From NCBI GenBank assembly GCA_045626925.1, contig JAZUQZ010000024.1, positions 1 to 54,971 of the forward strand: a stretch of 54,971 nt of DNA, written 5' to 3'. Shown here one piece after another: positions 16,852 to 24,217 of this stretch. The notes beneath the pieces are model-generated. The model saw only the letters and a program-made list of their open reading frames with translations. It ran no database searches and was not told the origin of the DNA. The first letter of the stretch is position 1. Every line of letters begins with the position of its first letter. The stretch is from Aphodoplasma sp045626925. GTDB taxonomy: Bacteria; Bacillota; Clostridia; UBA1381; UMGS1253. A program made the translations under genes and the position numbers.

Positions 16852-17043
16852 TTATGCTAATTCGCGTTCACGGATTATTGTCTTTACTCTTGCGATGCTC
16901 TTCTTTACATCTGCAATTTTAATCGGATTATCGAGCTGGTTTGTAGCATTCTGAAATCTCAAATTAAAAAGCTCTGCTTTTAGCTCGCTTAATTTAACAT
17001 CCAATTCCTCGGTGGTTAAATCTCTGATTTCATTAACTTTCAT
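16852..17043 (-). CDS. rpmC: Ribosomal protein L29
   Basis: L29, 63 residues, a two-helix protein at the exit tunnel that helps dock SRP and trigger factor. The core LKAELFNLRFQNATNQLDN is diagnostic. Its first 11 bases overlap the end of rplP in another frame, so translation is probably coupled to L16. Confidence 0.98.
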   Translation of the reverse strand: MKVNEIRDLTTEELDVKLSELKAELFNLRFQNATNQLDNPIKIADVKKSIARVKTIIRERELA

Positions 17044-17467
17044 CTGCAGACGCCTCCTTATCCTCGCGCATCACAAACTTACACTTTATTGGTAGCTTGT
17101 GCATCGCAAGACGCATAGCCTCACGAGCAGCTTCCTCTGATACGCCTCCGATTTCAAACATAACTCTGCCCGGCTTTACAACAGCTACCCAGTACTCTGG
17201 TGAGCCCTTACCGCTACCCATACGAGTTTCAGCCGGCTTTTCTGTTACAGGCTTGTCAGGGAATATTTTAATCCAAACCTGACCGCCTCTTTTGATATAT
17301 CTTGTCATTGCTATACGGGCTGCCTCAATCTGATTTGAGGTTATCCATGCCGGCTCAAGAGCCTGCAAACCGTATTCGCCATAGGTAACAACGTTGCCGC
17401 GTGTTGCCTTACCTTTCATTCTGCCACGCATTACCTTTCTGTATTTCACTCTTTTCGGTAATAACAT
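17033..17467 (-). CDS. rplP: Ribosomal protein L16
   Basis: L16, 144 residues, organises the A-site region of the 50S subunit. MLLPKRVKYRKVMRGRMKG at the start and GSGKGSPEYWVAVVKPGRVM are diagnostic. It begins two bases after the rpsC stop, with its GGAGG inside the rpsC end, and its own end overlaps rpmC; these three genes appear tightly coupled. Confidence 0.98.
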   Translation of the reverse strand: MLLPKRVKYRKVMRGRMKGKATRGNVVTYGEYGLQALEPAWITSNQIEAARIAMTRYIKRGGQVWIKIFPDKPVTEKPAETRMGSGKGSPEYWVAVVKPGRVMFEIGGVSEEAAREAMRLAMHKLPIKCKFVMREDKEASADES

Positions 17468-17469
17468 TA

Positions 17470-18144
17470 TTATTTGCCTCCTTCCGCTTTCTTTGAAGCT
17501 TTGCTTTCCGGAAGAATTTCACCTTTATAAATCCAAACCTTAACACCGATTTTACCATAAGTTGTGTCTGCCTCAGCAAAACCGTAATCAATGTCCGCTC
17601 TCAATGTCTGTAGCGGAATTGTACCCTCATGATAATGCTCAGTTCTAGCGATTTCAGCACCGCCCAAGCGTCCTGATACAGATGTCTTTATACCTTTAGC
17701 ACCCATCTTCATCGAACGACCCATGCACTGCTTCATTGCGCGTCTGAAGGAAATTCTTCTCTCGAGCTGTGCAGCAATATTCTCAGCAACAAGCTGTGCG
17801 CACATGTCGGGAACCTTAATCTCAACTATGTTGATATTTACATCATTTTCAGCCTTGTTTGTAAGTTTTGCAAGCTTTGTCTTAAGCTTTCCGATTTCCT
17901 CGCCACCACGACCAATAATAATGCCAGGCTTTGCAGCGTAAATGTTTACAACGAGCTTTGTGCCCTTTCTTTCAATCTCAAACTTTGAAACGCTTGCTTC
18001 AAACAATGCCTTTTTCAAAAACTTTCTTATTTTATAGTCCTCAACAAGTGTATCGCCGAAAACATTGTCATTTGCGAACCACTTTGAGTCCCAATCTTTA
18101 ATTACACCGACTCTAAGTCCATGTGGATTAACTTTCTGTCCCAT
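17470..18144 (-). CDS. rpsC: Ribosomal protein S3
   Basis: S3, 224 residues, lines the mRNA entry channel. The N-terminal part begins MGQKVNPHGLRVGVIKDWDS; the KH domain carries GIIIGRGGEEIGKLK; the C-terminal domain carries RRAMKQCMGRSMKMGAKGIK. It is between rplV and rplP. Confidence 0.98.
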   Translation of the reverse strand: MGQKVNPHGLRVGVIKDWDSKWFANDNVFGDTLVEDYKIRKFLKKALFEASVSKFEIERKGTKLVVNIYAAKPGIIIGRGGEEIGKLKTKLAKLTNKAENDVNINIVEIKVPDMCAQLVAENIAAQLERRISFRRAMKQCMGRSMKMGAKGIKTSVSGRLGGAEIARTEHYHEGTIPLQTLRADIDYGFAEADTTYGKIGVKVWIYKGEILPESKASKKAEGGK

Positions 18145-18160
18145 GAGAAACCTCCTCTCT

Positions 18161-18496
18161 TTATTCCTTTTCTTTTACTACTACTGTAATGTGACTTGTT
18201 CTCTTTCTGATACGAAATGCTCTTCCCTGTGCTCTCGGTCTTACTCTCTTAAGCGTAGGACCCTGGTTTGCATATGTTTCAGAAACATACAATTTAGTTG
18301 TATCCATGTTGAAATTATTTTCAGCATTTGCAACAGCTGACGCCAAAAGCTTCTCAACTAATATCGAAGCTGCCTTTGGTGTGTGTCTTAGTATTGCTCT
18401 TGCTTCATCAACAGGCTTATTTCTTATTAAATCAAGCACGATGCCAACCTTGCGGTTAGATATGCGCGCATAGTTTAAAACTGCTTTAGCTTCCAC
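18161..18496 (-). CDS. rplV: Ribosomal protein L22
   Basis: L22, 111 residues, with the beta-hairpin that narrows the exit tunnel (TLKRVRPRAQGRAFRIRKRT). The N-terminus AKAVLNYARISNRKVGIVLD is diagnostic. The start codon is GTG at 18496, eight bases after GGAGG. No insertion or deletion that would suggest macrolide resistance is evident. Confidence 0.98.
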   Translation of the reverse strand: MEAKAVLNYARISNRKVGIVLDLIRNKPVDEARAILRHTPKAASILVEKLLASAVANAENNFNMDTTKLYVSETYANQGPTLKRVRPRAQGRAFRIRKRTSHITVVVKEKE

Positions 18497-18536
18497 CTTG
18501 GTATCCTCCTTTCATCAATTGACGAACATCTATAAA

Positions 18537-18809
18537 TTATTTCGATGATTTTGCACCTGCATGACCTTTGTATGTCCTTGTCGGAGCAAACTCGCCAAGC
18601 TTATTACCAACCATGTCCTCGCTGATAAACACCGGAACATGTTTTCTTCCGTCGTGCACTGCTATTGTGTGCCCAACCATCTCGGGGAATATCGTCGATG
18701 CTCTTGACCAAGTCTTAACAACTGTTTTTGTATTAGACTCGTTCATTGCAACAATTCTCTTCATGAGCCTTTCTTCAACGTATGGCCCTTTTTTAACGGA
18801 TCTACCCAT
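18537..18809 (-). CDS. rpsS: Ribosomal protein S19
   Basis: S19, 90 residues, in the 30S head next to S13. It begins MGRSVKKGPYVEERLMKRI and contains TWSRASTIFPEMVGHTIAVH followed by RKHVPVFISEDMVG. It lies between rplB and rplV. Confidence 0.98.
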   Translation of the reverse strand: MGRSVKKGPYVEERLMKRIVAMNESNTKTVVKTWSRASTIFPEMVGHTIAVHDGRKHVPVFISEDMVGNKLGEFAPTRTYKGHAGAKSSK

Positions 18810-18854
18810 ATTTGCTTCCTCCTTCCGGTAAATATAAATCCTTATAAATTTATA

Positions 18855-19688
18855 TTACTTTTGGTTTCTTCTCTTAACAATAAACTTGTTTGACTTATTC
18901 TTCTTCGAACGAGTCTTCAAACCAAGTGCAGGCTTACCCCACGGTGTAACCGGTGATGGTCTACCTATTGGTGACTTACCTTCACCACCGCCGTGCGGAT
19001 GGTCGCAAGGATTCATTACGCTACCACGAACAGTAGGTCTAAAGCCCATGTGACGCTTTCTGCCGGCTTTACCAATCTTGATGTTTTCATAATCAAGATT
19101 TCCAACCTGACCAATTGTAGCCTTGCAATCAAGTCTTATCATACGAACTTCGCCCGAAGGAAGTCTAACCTGTGCATATCCGCCGTCCTTAGCCATTAGC
19201 TGTGCGCTTGTACCAGCACCGCGAACAAGCTGACCACCGCGTCCCGGTGAAAGCTCGATGTTGTGAATAAGTGTACCAACTGGAATATTTTCGATACGCA
19301 TTGCATTGCCCGGCTTAATATCAGCGCCAGCACCACTAAGAATCTTGTCGCCAACCTTTATGCCATAAGGTGCAATAATATATCTCTTTTCTCCATCCTC
19401 GTACTGTAAAAGTGCAATGTTTGCGCTTCTGTTTGGGTCATACTCAATTGTCATTACATTTGCTATAATACCGTCTTTATCTCTCTTAAAGTCGATAATT
19501 CTGTATTTTCTGCGATTTCCGCCGCCGCGATGACGAACGGTGATTCTACCATATGAGTTTCTGCCTGCATTTTTCTTTATAGGCTCTAACAATGAACGCT
19601 CTGGAGTATTTGTTGTAATTTCCTCAAAAGCGGAAACTGTCATAAACCTTCTTGCAGGAGAAGTAGGATTATACTTTTTAATCGCCAT
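18855..19688 (-). CDS. rplB: Ribosomal protein L2
   Basis: L2, 277 residues, required for subunit association and peptidyl transferase activity. The N-terminal MAIKKYNPTSPARRFMTVS, the RNA-binding core and the conserved GGGEGKSPIGRPSPVTPWGK loop, which includes the catalytically important His just before it, are all present. ATG 19688 is preferred over GTG 19700, which overlaps the ribosome site AAGGAG. Confidence 0.98.
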   Translation of the reverse strand: MAIKKYNPTSPARRFMTVSAFEEITTNTPERSLLEPIKKNAGRNSYGRITVRHRGGGNRRKYRIIDFKRDKDGIIANVMTIEYDPNRSANIALLQYEDGEKRYIIAPYGIKVGDKILSGAGADIKPGNAMRIENIPVGTLIHNIELSPGRGGQLVRGAGTSAQLMAKDGGYAQVRLPSGEVRMIRLDCKATIGQVGNLDYENIKIGKAGRKRHMGFRPTVRGSVMNPCDHPHGGGEGKSPIGRPSPVTPWGKPALGLKTRSKKNKSNKFIVKRRNQK

Positions 19689-19734
19689 CCTAATTGTCAC
19701 TCCTTACCTAATAATATTTTCTGGTTATTTTGGA

Positions 19735-20031
19735 TTATTGTGCCATGCCATCGAAGAATTCGATTGTCTTGCTATCCTCTGTAAGCTTAATCATAGCCTT
19801 TTTATAGGAAGCGCGTCTGCCCTGATGAGCACCCATTCTCTTCATCTTTCCTTGCATGCGTATTGTGTTCACCTTTTCAACCTTAACGCCAAATATCTCT
19901 TCAACTGCTTTTGCAATCTGGATTTTGTTTGCGTTAATTTTTACTTCAAAGGTGTACGTTCTGTTCTCCATCTGTTCCATAGAATGTTCTGAAATAACAG
20001 GACGGATTATGATATCGTGAGCGAATGTCAT
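19735..20031 (-). CDS. rplW: Ribosomal protein L23
   Basis: L23, 98 residues, at the exit tunnel where trigger factor and SRP dock. IIIRPVISEHSMEQMENRTY at the start and VEEIFGVKVEKVNTIRMQGK are diagnostic. ATG 20031 overlaps the rplD stop as ATGA, and GGAGG lies 10 bases upstream, implying coupled translation with L4. A GTG nine bases earlier abuts that ribosome site. Confidence 0.97.
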   Translation of the reverse strand: MTFAHDIIIRPVISEHSMEQMENRTYTFEVKINANKIQIAKAVEEIFGVKVEKVNTIRMQGKMKRMGAHQGRRASYKKAMIKLTEDSKTIEFFDGMAQ

Positions 20032-20654
20032 TGTGCGCACACCTCCTCAATTTTCTCCACAGCATCTTTCGCTATGATAAATTTCTTGTGATTTAATATT
20101 TCATATACATTCAGTGTGTCAACATTGCTTGCGCATACGCCTTCAATGTTTCTTACTGACTTATACATATTGACATCACTTGCAGCCGAAACGACAAGTG
20201 CTTTGTCATTTACGCCAAGTGCGCTAAGAAGCTTCGCTGCAGCTGATGTCTTGATTTCGTCGAACTTCAAACCATCAACTACGATTATATCCTCGCTTGC
20301 AACCTTTGACGAAAGAGCCATTTTAAGTGCGAGAGCTTTTACTTTCTTATTTAGTCTATAAGAATAATCTCTCGGCTTTGGAGCAAATACAACGCCGCCA
20401 CCTGTCCACTGTGGTGCACGGATACTGCCCTGTCTTGCACGGCCTGTTCCTTTTTGTCTCCACGGCTTGATTCCACCGCCACGAACCTCTGTGCGTGTAA
20501 GCGCGCTCTGTGTGCCTTGTCTTTGATTAGCAAGATAGTTAACAACAACATCGTGAAGTACGCTCTTCTTAACCTCAACGCCAAAAATCTCGTCCTTAAC
20601 ATCAATTGTGCCTGTCTTCTTACCACTCATATCGTATAAATCCAATTTAGCCAT
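20028..20654 (-). CDS. rplD: Ribosomal protein L4
   Basis: L4, 208 residues, an early 50S assembly protein whose extended loop (GGGIKPWRQKGTGRARQGS, RAPQWTGGG) reaches the exit tunnel. In E. coli L4 also represses the S10 operon through the rpsJ leader; a long leader is present here as well. Its stop codon overlaps the start of rplW. Confidence 0.97.
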   Translation of the reverse strand: MAKLDLYDMSGKKTGTIDVKDEIFGVEVKKSVLHDVVVNYLANQRQGTQSALTRTEVRGGGIKPWRQKGTGRARQGSIRAPQWTGGGVVFAPKPRDYSYRLNKKVKALALKMALSSKVASEDIIVVDGLKFDEIKTSAAAKLLSALGVNDKALVVSAASDVNMYKSVRNIEGVCASNVDTLNVYEILNHKKFIIAKDAVEKIEEVCAQ

Positions 20655-20686
20655 TACTGTTTTTCCTCCTTTCCAACAAGAATCGA

Positions 20687-21316
20687 TTAAGCCTTAACTG
20701 CGTCTTTTAGTACAACAAGGCTTCCCTTTGCACCAGGAATACCGCCCTTGACACAGATAAGATTGTTTTCGTTATCAATCTTTATTATATCAAGATTTTG
20801 AATTGTAACCTTCTCAACACCCATATGTCCCGGAAGCTTTTTGCCCTTTCTAACCTTTGATGGGTCAGAGCAAGCGCCCATTGAACCAGAACCTCTGTGA
20901 TAACCGGAACCGTGGCTCTTTGGACCAATATGCTGTCCGTGTCTTTTGATCGAACCTGCAAATCCTTTACCCTTTGAGATGCCTGTTACATCGATTTTTT
21001 CTCCAACTTCAAACGAAGCTAGTGACAACTCATCGCCAACATTCAACTCTGCAGCGTTATCAAGCTTGAACTCTTTCAAGAAACGCTTTACAGGTACATT
21101 TGCTTTTGCAAAGTGTCCTTTTTCAGGCTTGTTTGCAAGCTTCTCTCTCTTGTTAATGTAGCCGACCTGAACTGCTTCATAGCCGTCTGTTTCAACTGTC
21201 TTCTTCTGAACAACCACATTCGGTTCAGCGTGAACAACAGTTACGGGAATTAGTCTGCCATCTTCCATGAAGATTTGTGACATACCAAGTTTTGTTCCCA
21301 AAATTGCTTTTTTCAT
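20687..21316 (-). CDS. rplC: Ribosomal protein L3
   Basis: L3, 209 residues, initiator of 50S assembly and near the peptidyl transferase centre. MKKAILGTKLGMSQIFMEDG at the start and GKGFAGSIKRHGQHIGPKSH in the loop region are diagnostic. The 103 bases before it (21317-21419) contain a short hairpin TTTGCCGC/GCGGTAAA but no gene. Confidence 0.98.
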   Translation of the reverse strand: MKKAILGTKLGMSQIFMEDGRLIPVTVVHAEPNVVVQKKTVETDGYEAVQVGYINKREKLANKPEKGHFAKANVPVKRFLKEFKLDNAAELNVGDELSLASFEVGEKIDVTGISKGKGFAGSIKRHGQHIGPKSHGSGYHRGSGSMGACSDPSKVRKGKKLPGHMGVEKVTIQNLDIIKIDNENNLICVKGGIPGAKGSLVVLKDAVKA

Positions 21317-21419
21317 TTCCTTTCTCCTCCTTATAGGTTATTGGTTTACCGCTCACAGCGGCAAACTTGACCCGCAGCAACACCCCCTGTGCCGCTACAA
21401 CTCGCGTGCCGTAAATGAA

Positions 21420-21731
21420 TTACAGCTTAATCTCGATATCAACGCCTGCCGGCAAATCGAGCTTTGTTAGAGCCTCTATTGTTTTTTGAGTAGGTACCAA
21501 CACATCGATTAGTCTCTTGTGTGTACGCATCTCAAATTGCTCTCTTGAATCCTTGTACTTGTGAACTGCGCGAAGGATTGTTACAACCTCCTTCTTTGTC
21601 GGTAGCGGGATAGGACCCGACACCTTTGCGCCTGTTCTCTTGGCTGTTTCCACAATCTTTTCAGCTGACTGGTCAACCAAAACATGGTCGTAGCCCTTAA
21701 GTCTGATTCTGATTTTTTGAGTCGCTGCCAT
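21420..21731 (-). CDS. rpsJ: Ribosomal protein S10
   Basis: S10, 103 residues, in the 30S head and also the NusB partner in antitermination. IRIRLKGYDHVLVDQSAEKI and PIPLPTKKEVVTILRAVHKY are diagnostic. ATG 21731 lies 8 bases after GGAGG; a longer reading to 21788 would include the ribosome site. It is the first gene of the operon. Confidence 0.98.
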   Translation of the reverse strand: MAATQKIRIRLKGYDHVLVDQSAEKIVETAKRTGAKVSGPIPLPTKKEVVTILRAVHKYKDSREQFEMRTHKRLIDVLVPTQKTIEALTKLDLPAGVDIEIKL

Positions 21732-21734
21732 AGT

Positions 21735-22053
21735 TTTACCTCCTTTAATTTTTTGTTTTTCGGTTGTTACACATACGACAGCACGCACCTTTGCATGTTA
21801 CACCCCGCCGGGTGTTCCCGCCGCTTCCTTAATAAAACCCGACATTCCCATCTCGAGTACGCCGGGTAATACGCAAATAAACACAGCTATTGCGCAAAAC
21901 GCAAAAGCCTCGTCTTTGCAGGATAAGCAAGCTGCGAATATACATAAGTGCAGCGTGACTTGTCGCCCGGTTTCAGGAATCGGACATTCTCCACGGAAAA
22001 ACCGAACATTCTCGTTCGCAACCTCCCGTTTCATCGTATGCCATGTCACAACA
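21735..22053 (-). promoter_or_regulatory. Long rpsJ (S10 operon) leader
   Basis: About 320 bases are transcribed before rpsJ. Its 5' segment CATACGA (22040-22034) is complementary to TCGTATG (21778-21772) near the 3' end, which would close a large branched fold. Internal hairpins are CGAAC/GTTCG (22003-22018) and ACACCC/GGGTGT (21800-21815). ACATTCTC occurs twice, 22 bases apart (21984, 22006). The stretch is more GC-rich than other gaps. E. coli has an L4-responsive S10 leader; homology to it is not claimed. Confidence 0.5.
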
Positions 22054-22059
22054 AATAAT

Positions 22060-22088
22060 ATTTTACCTTATATAAGGAAAATTTGCAA
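22060..22088 (-). promoter_or_regulatory. S10 operon promoter
   Basis: TTGCAA, 17 bases, TAAAAT on the minus strand, a strong sigma-A-type promoter with start near 22053. It is the only good promoter seen before rpsJ and would drive the 16-kb ribosomal operon. Confidence 0.8.
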
Positions 22089-22212
22089 GCTTTTTCATCA
22101 TTTTTCTTCTAAAAAAATTAAAAAATTTTTCATGAAATTTTCTGTATTTTTTGTGCAGTTTTCACAAATGTTTTTTGCATATACACTTTCAGAAAAACTC
22201 AAATGAAAGCAA

Positions 22213-22241
22213 AAAAGATATGTCCAAAAGACATATCTTTT
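22213..22241. terminator. Terminator after rpsT
   Basis: A perfect 12-bp stem AAAAGATATGTC/GACATATCTTTT with a 5-base loop and A/T runs on both sides. It ends rpsT on the minus strand and isolates it from the S10 promoter just downstream. Confidence 0.9.
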
Positions 22242-22257
22242 ATATTTTAATCGAGAT

Positions 22258-22524
22258 TTATGCCCCTACTCTGTTTAGAGCAAGTGCAAGCTTAGACTTT
22301 CTTCTTGCTGCTGTATTCTTCTTTAGAATACCTTTTGCAGCTGCCTGGTCAATCTTCTTAACCGTTATGTTAAAAGTTTCTGTAGCAGCAGCCTTATCGC
22401 CTGTAGCGGCTACAGCTTCAAACTTCTTTATCTGAGTCTTAAGCGCAGATTTAATCATCTGGTTTTTAAGTGTCTTTGTCTCAATAACCTTTACTCTCTT
22501 TTTTGCTGATTTAATATTAGGCAA
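22258..22524 (-). CDS. rpsT: Ribosomal protein S20
   Basis: S20, 88 residues, a three-helix primary binder of the 16S 5' domain. PNIKSAKKRVKVIETKTLKN at the start and the Ala/Lys-rich C-terminus KNTAARRKSKLALALNRV are diagnostic. The start codon is TTG at 22524, 8 bases after GGAGG; E. coli rpsT also starts with UUG, which takes part in autogenous control. It is a single-gene unit with its own promoter and terminator. Confidence 0.97.
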   Translation of the reverse strand: MPNIKSAKKRVKVIETKTLKNQMIKSALKTQIKKFEAVAATGDKAAATETFNITVKKIDQAAAKGILKKNTAARRKSKLALALNRVGA

Positions 22525-22564
22525 TTATTTCACCTCCACCTCATAACATCGAATTACTTGATAT

Positions 22565-22593
22565 AGTTTACCACATCTTTTTTGAAAATGCAA
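22565..22593 (-). promoter_or_regulatory. rpsT promoter
   Basis: TTGCAT, 17 bases, TAAACT on the minus strand, about 40 bases before the rpsT start. Bases 22594-22670 are an AT-rich stretch with no further feature seen. Confidence 0.7.
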
Positions 22594-22670
22594 GCATAAT
22601 TTTATTTTTTTTCTAAAATTGTATCAAAATCCTAAAAACAACGCCAAATATTTGCGTCTTTTCTATGTTT

Positions 22671-22808
22671 TTATTTGTTTGTTTTCTTCCCCTTTGTCGC
22701 AAAAAGCATTATATTTACACATATATAAATTGCAATAATTACGACAAATATAGCAATCATTCCTTTAAGCGCAAGCTCAAGCGCAAGAGTCAAATTCATA
22801 TCAAACAT
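22671..22808 (-). CDS. OadG-like small membrane protein
   Basis: A 45-residue protein with one hydrophobic helix (MIAIFVVIIAIYICVNIML) followed by a short basic tail ending KGKKTNK. Size, topology and position directly after the decarboxylase beta subunit fit the gamma subunit (OadG/MmdC class) of sodium-pumping decarboxylases, which anchors the complex. The ATG 22808 follows AAAGGA at slightly long spacing, and a second ATG lies 9 bases later. Assignment depends strongly on the neighbour; the gene is too short for firm homology by eye. Confidence 0.65.
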   Translation of the reverse strand: MFDMNLTLALELALKGMIAIFVVIIAIYICVNIMLFATKGKKTNK

Positions 22809-22839
22809 TTTCGCACCAATCCTTTCTCTATCACAATCA

Positions 22840-23988
22840 TCAATGCAACATCTGCATCATAGCAGGCATAAGTCCCAAAATAACTCCACCGGCTATAACC
22901 GATGCAATCTGTCCCGATACATTCGCTCCTACTGCATGCATAAGCAAAAAGTTCTGATTGTCTGCCTCAAGTCCCATCTTCTGAACAACGCGCGCCGACA
23001 TCGGAAACGCAGATATGCCCGCAGCGCCAACCATCGGATTAACCTTGTTCTTTGAAAATAGGTTTAATAATTTTGCAAACATTACACCCGAAATCGTGTC
23101 GAACACAAACGCAACAAGACCAAGTCCCATAATCATAATTGTCTGCCAATTTACAAAACTTTCTGCCTTCATGCTAAATGAAATAGTAATACCAAGGAAA
23201 AGCGTTATAAGGTTTGCAAGCTGTTTTTGTGCTGTTTCAGAAAGCGAATCAAGCACCCCACACTCACGAATAAGATTACCAAACATCAAAAAGCCGACAA
23301 GTGCAACCGATGCCGGTGCAACAAGGCCAGCAATTATTGTAACGATTATTGGGAAAAGAATACGAGTAAGCTTTGTTACGCTCTTTGGATTGTACGGCAT
23401 TTTAATTGCGCGCTCTTTTTTTGTTGTAACAAGCTTGATTGCAAATGGCTGAATTATCGGCACAAGCGCCATATAAGAATATGCCGCAACCGCAATCGCG
23501 CCTACATATTGGCTCTTAAGCACCTGTGATACAAGTATCGATGTCGGGCCATCCGCCGCACCGATAATGCCGATTGCTGCTGCGTCTGCAAGCGGAAACC
23601 CAAGGAGAACTGCAACAATAATCGTAATAAAAATACCGAACTGTGCTGCCGCACCAAATAATAATAGCTTTGGATTTGACAAAAGCGGTCCAAAGTCAAT
23701 CATTGCACCTATGCCTACAAAAAGCAAAAGTGGCATAGCTTCAGACGCTTCAATTCCTATATGGAATAACCACTCAATAATACCTGCAACCTCGCCTATG
23801 CCGGGTTGAATTTGATTGAGCACACCACTCAATGGCAAGTTAACCAAAATCGCGCCAAAGCCCATAGGCAACAAAAGCGCAGGCTCAAGTCCTTTTTTAA
23901 TTGCAAGGAAAATCAACAAACCTCCAATAACCCACATCAACAATTGTTGTGGGGTGATTGATATAATGCCTTCCCATAAAAATTCCAC
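22840..23988 (-). CDS. Sodium-pump decarboxylase beta subunit (OadB/GcdB family)
   Basis: A multi-helix membrane protein of 382 residues that exports Na+ driven by decarboxylation of a carboxybiotin. Family signatures are GIGAMIDFGPLL (93-104), GAADGPTSILVSQVL from 143 with the Na+-site aspartate, and a C-terminal GAAGISAFPMSARVVQ. It begins with GTG at 23988 after AAGGGAG. Together with the small gene downstream it makes a beta-gamma pair; no biotin-carrier or carboxyltransferase gene is in the window, so the substrate (oxaloacetate, methylmalonyl-CoA or glutaconyl-CoA) is unknown. Confidence 0.93.
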   Translation of the reverse strand: MEFLWEGIISITPQQLLMWVIGGLLIFLAIKKGLEPALLLPMGFGAILVNLPLSGVLNQIQPGIGEVAGIIEWLFHIGIEASEAMPLLLFVGIGAMIDFGPLLSNPKLLLFGAAAQFGIFITIIVAVLLGFPLADAAAIGIIGAADGPTSILVSQVLKSQYVGAIAVAAYSYMALVPIIQPFAIKLVTTKKERAIKMPYNPKSVTKLTRILFPIIVTIIAGLVAPASVALVGFLMFGNLIRECGVLDSLSETAQKQLANLITLFLGITISFSMKAESFVNWQTIMIMGLGLVAFVFDTISGVMFAKLLNLFSKNKVNPMVGAAGISAFPMSARVVQKMGLEADNQNFLLMHAVGANVSGQIASVIAGGVILGLMPAMMQMLH

Positions 23989-24030
23989 CGAAAATTTCTC
24001 CCTTCAAACTTTTTATTTTTCGTCCGATAA

Positions 24031-24059
24031 ATAATAGCATATTTTCCCCTCAAAGTCAA
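24031..24059 (-). promoter_or_regulatory. Promoter of the Na+-pump pair
   Basis: TTGACT, 17 bases, TATTAT on the minus strand, about 35 bases before the GTG start at 23988. Confidence 0.75.
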
Positions 24060-24157
24060 TCTCATTTCCATTTTTCATAAATTTTGTCGCGAAAAAATGA
24101 TTTTTTTATAAATCGACACATTATTTTATAAATGCACAAAAAATATGCAAAAATAAA

Positions 24158-24186
24158 TTGAATTATGTAATACAATTTGATATAAT
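24158..24186 (+). promoter_or_regulatory. recJ-rel promoter
   Basis: TTGAAT, 17 bases, TATAAT on the plus strand, 31 bases before recJ and divergent from the Na+-pump promoter. Two TTTATAAA palindromes 20 bp apart (24105, 24125) lie between the two promoters. Confidence 0.8.
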
Positions 24187-24217
24187 TAGATTATATATTT
24201 ATGTTTAGGAGAAAATT

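Noticed and set aside
21798..22049. 83-residue reading frame in the S10 leader
   Set aside because: It has a poor ribosome site, overlaps the folded leader just after the promoter, and resembles no protein; its openness fits the higher GC of the stretch.
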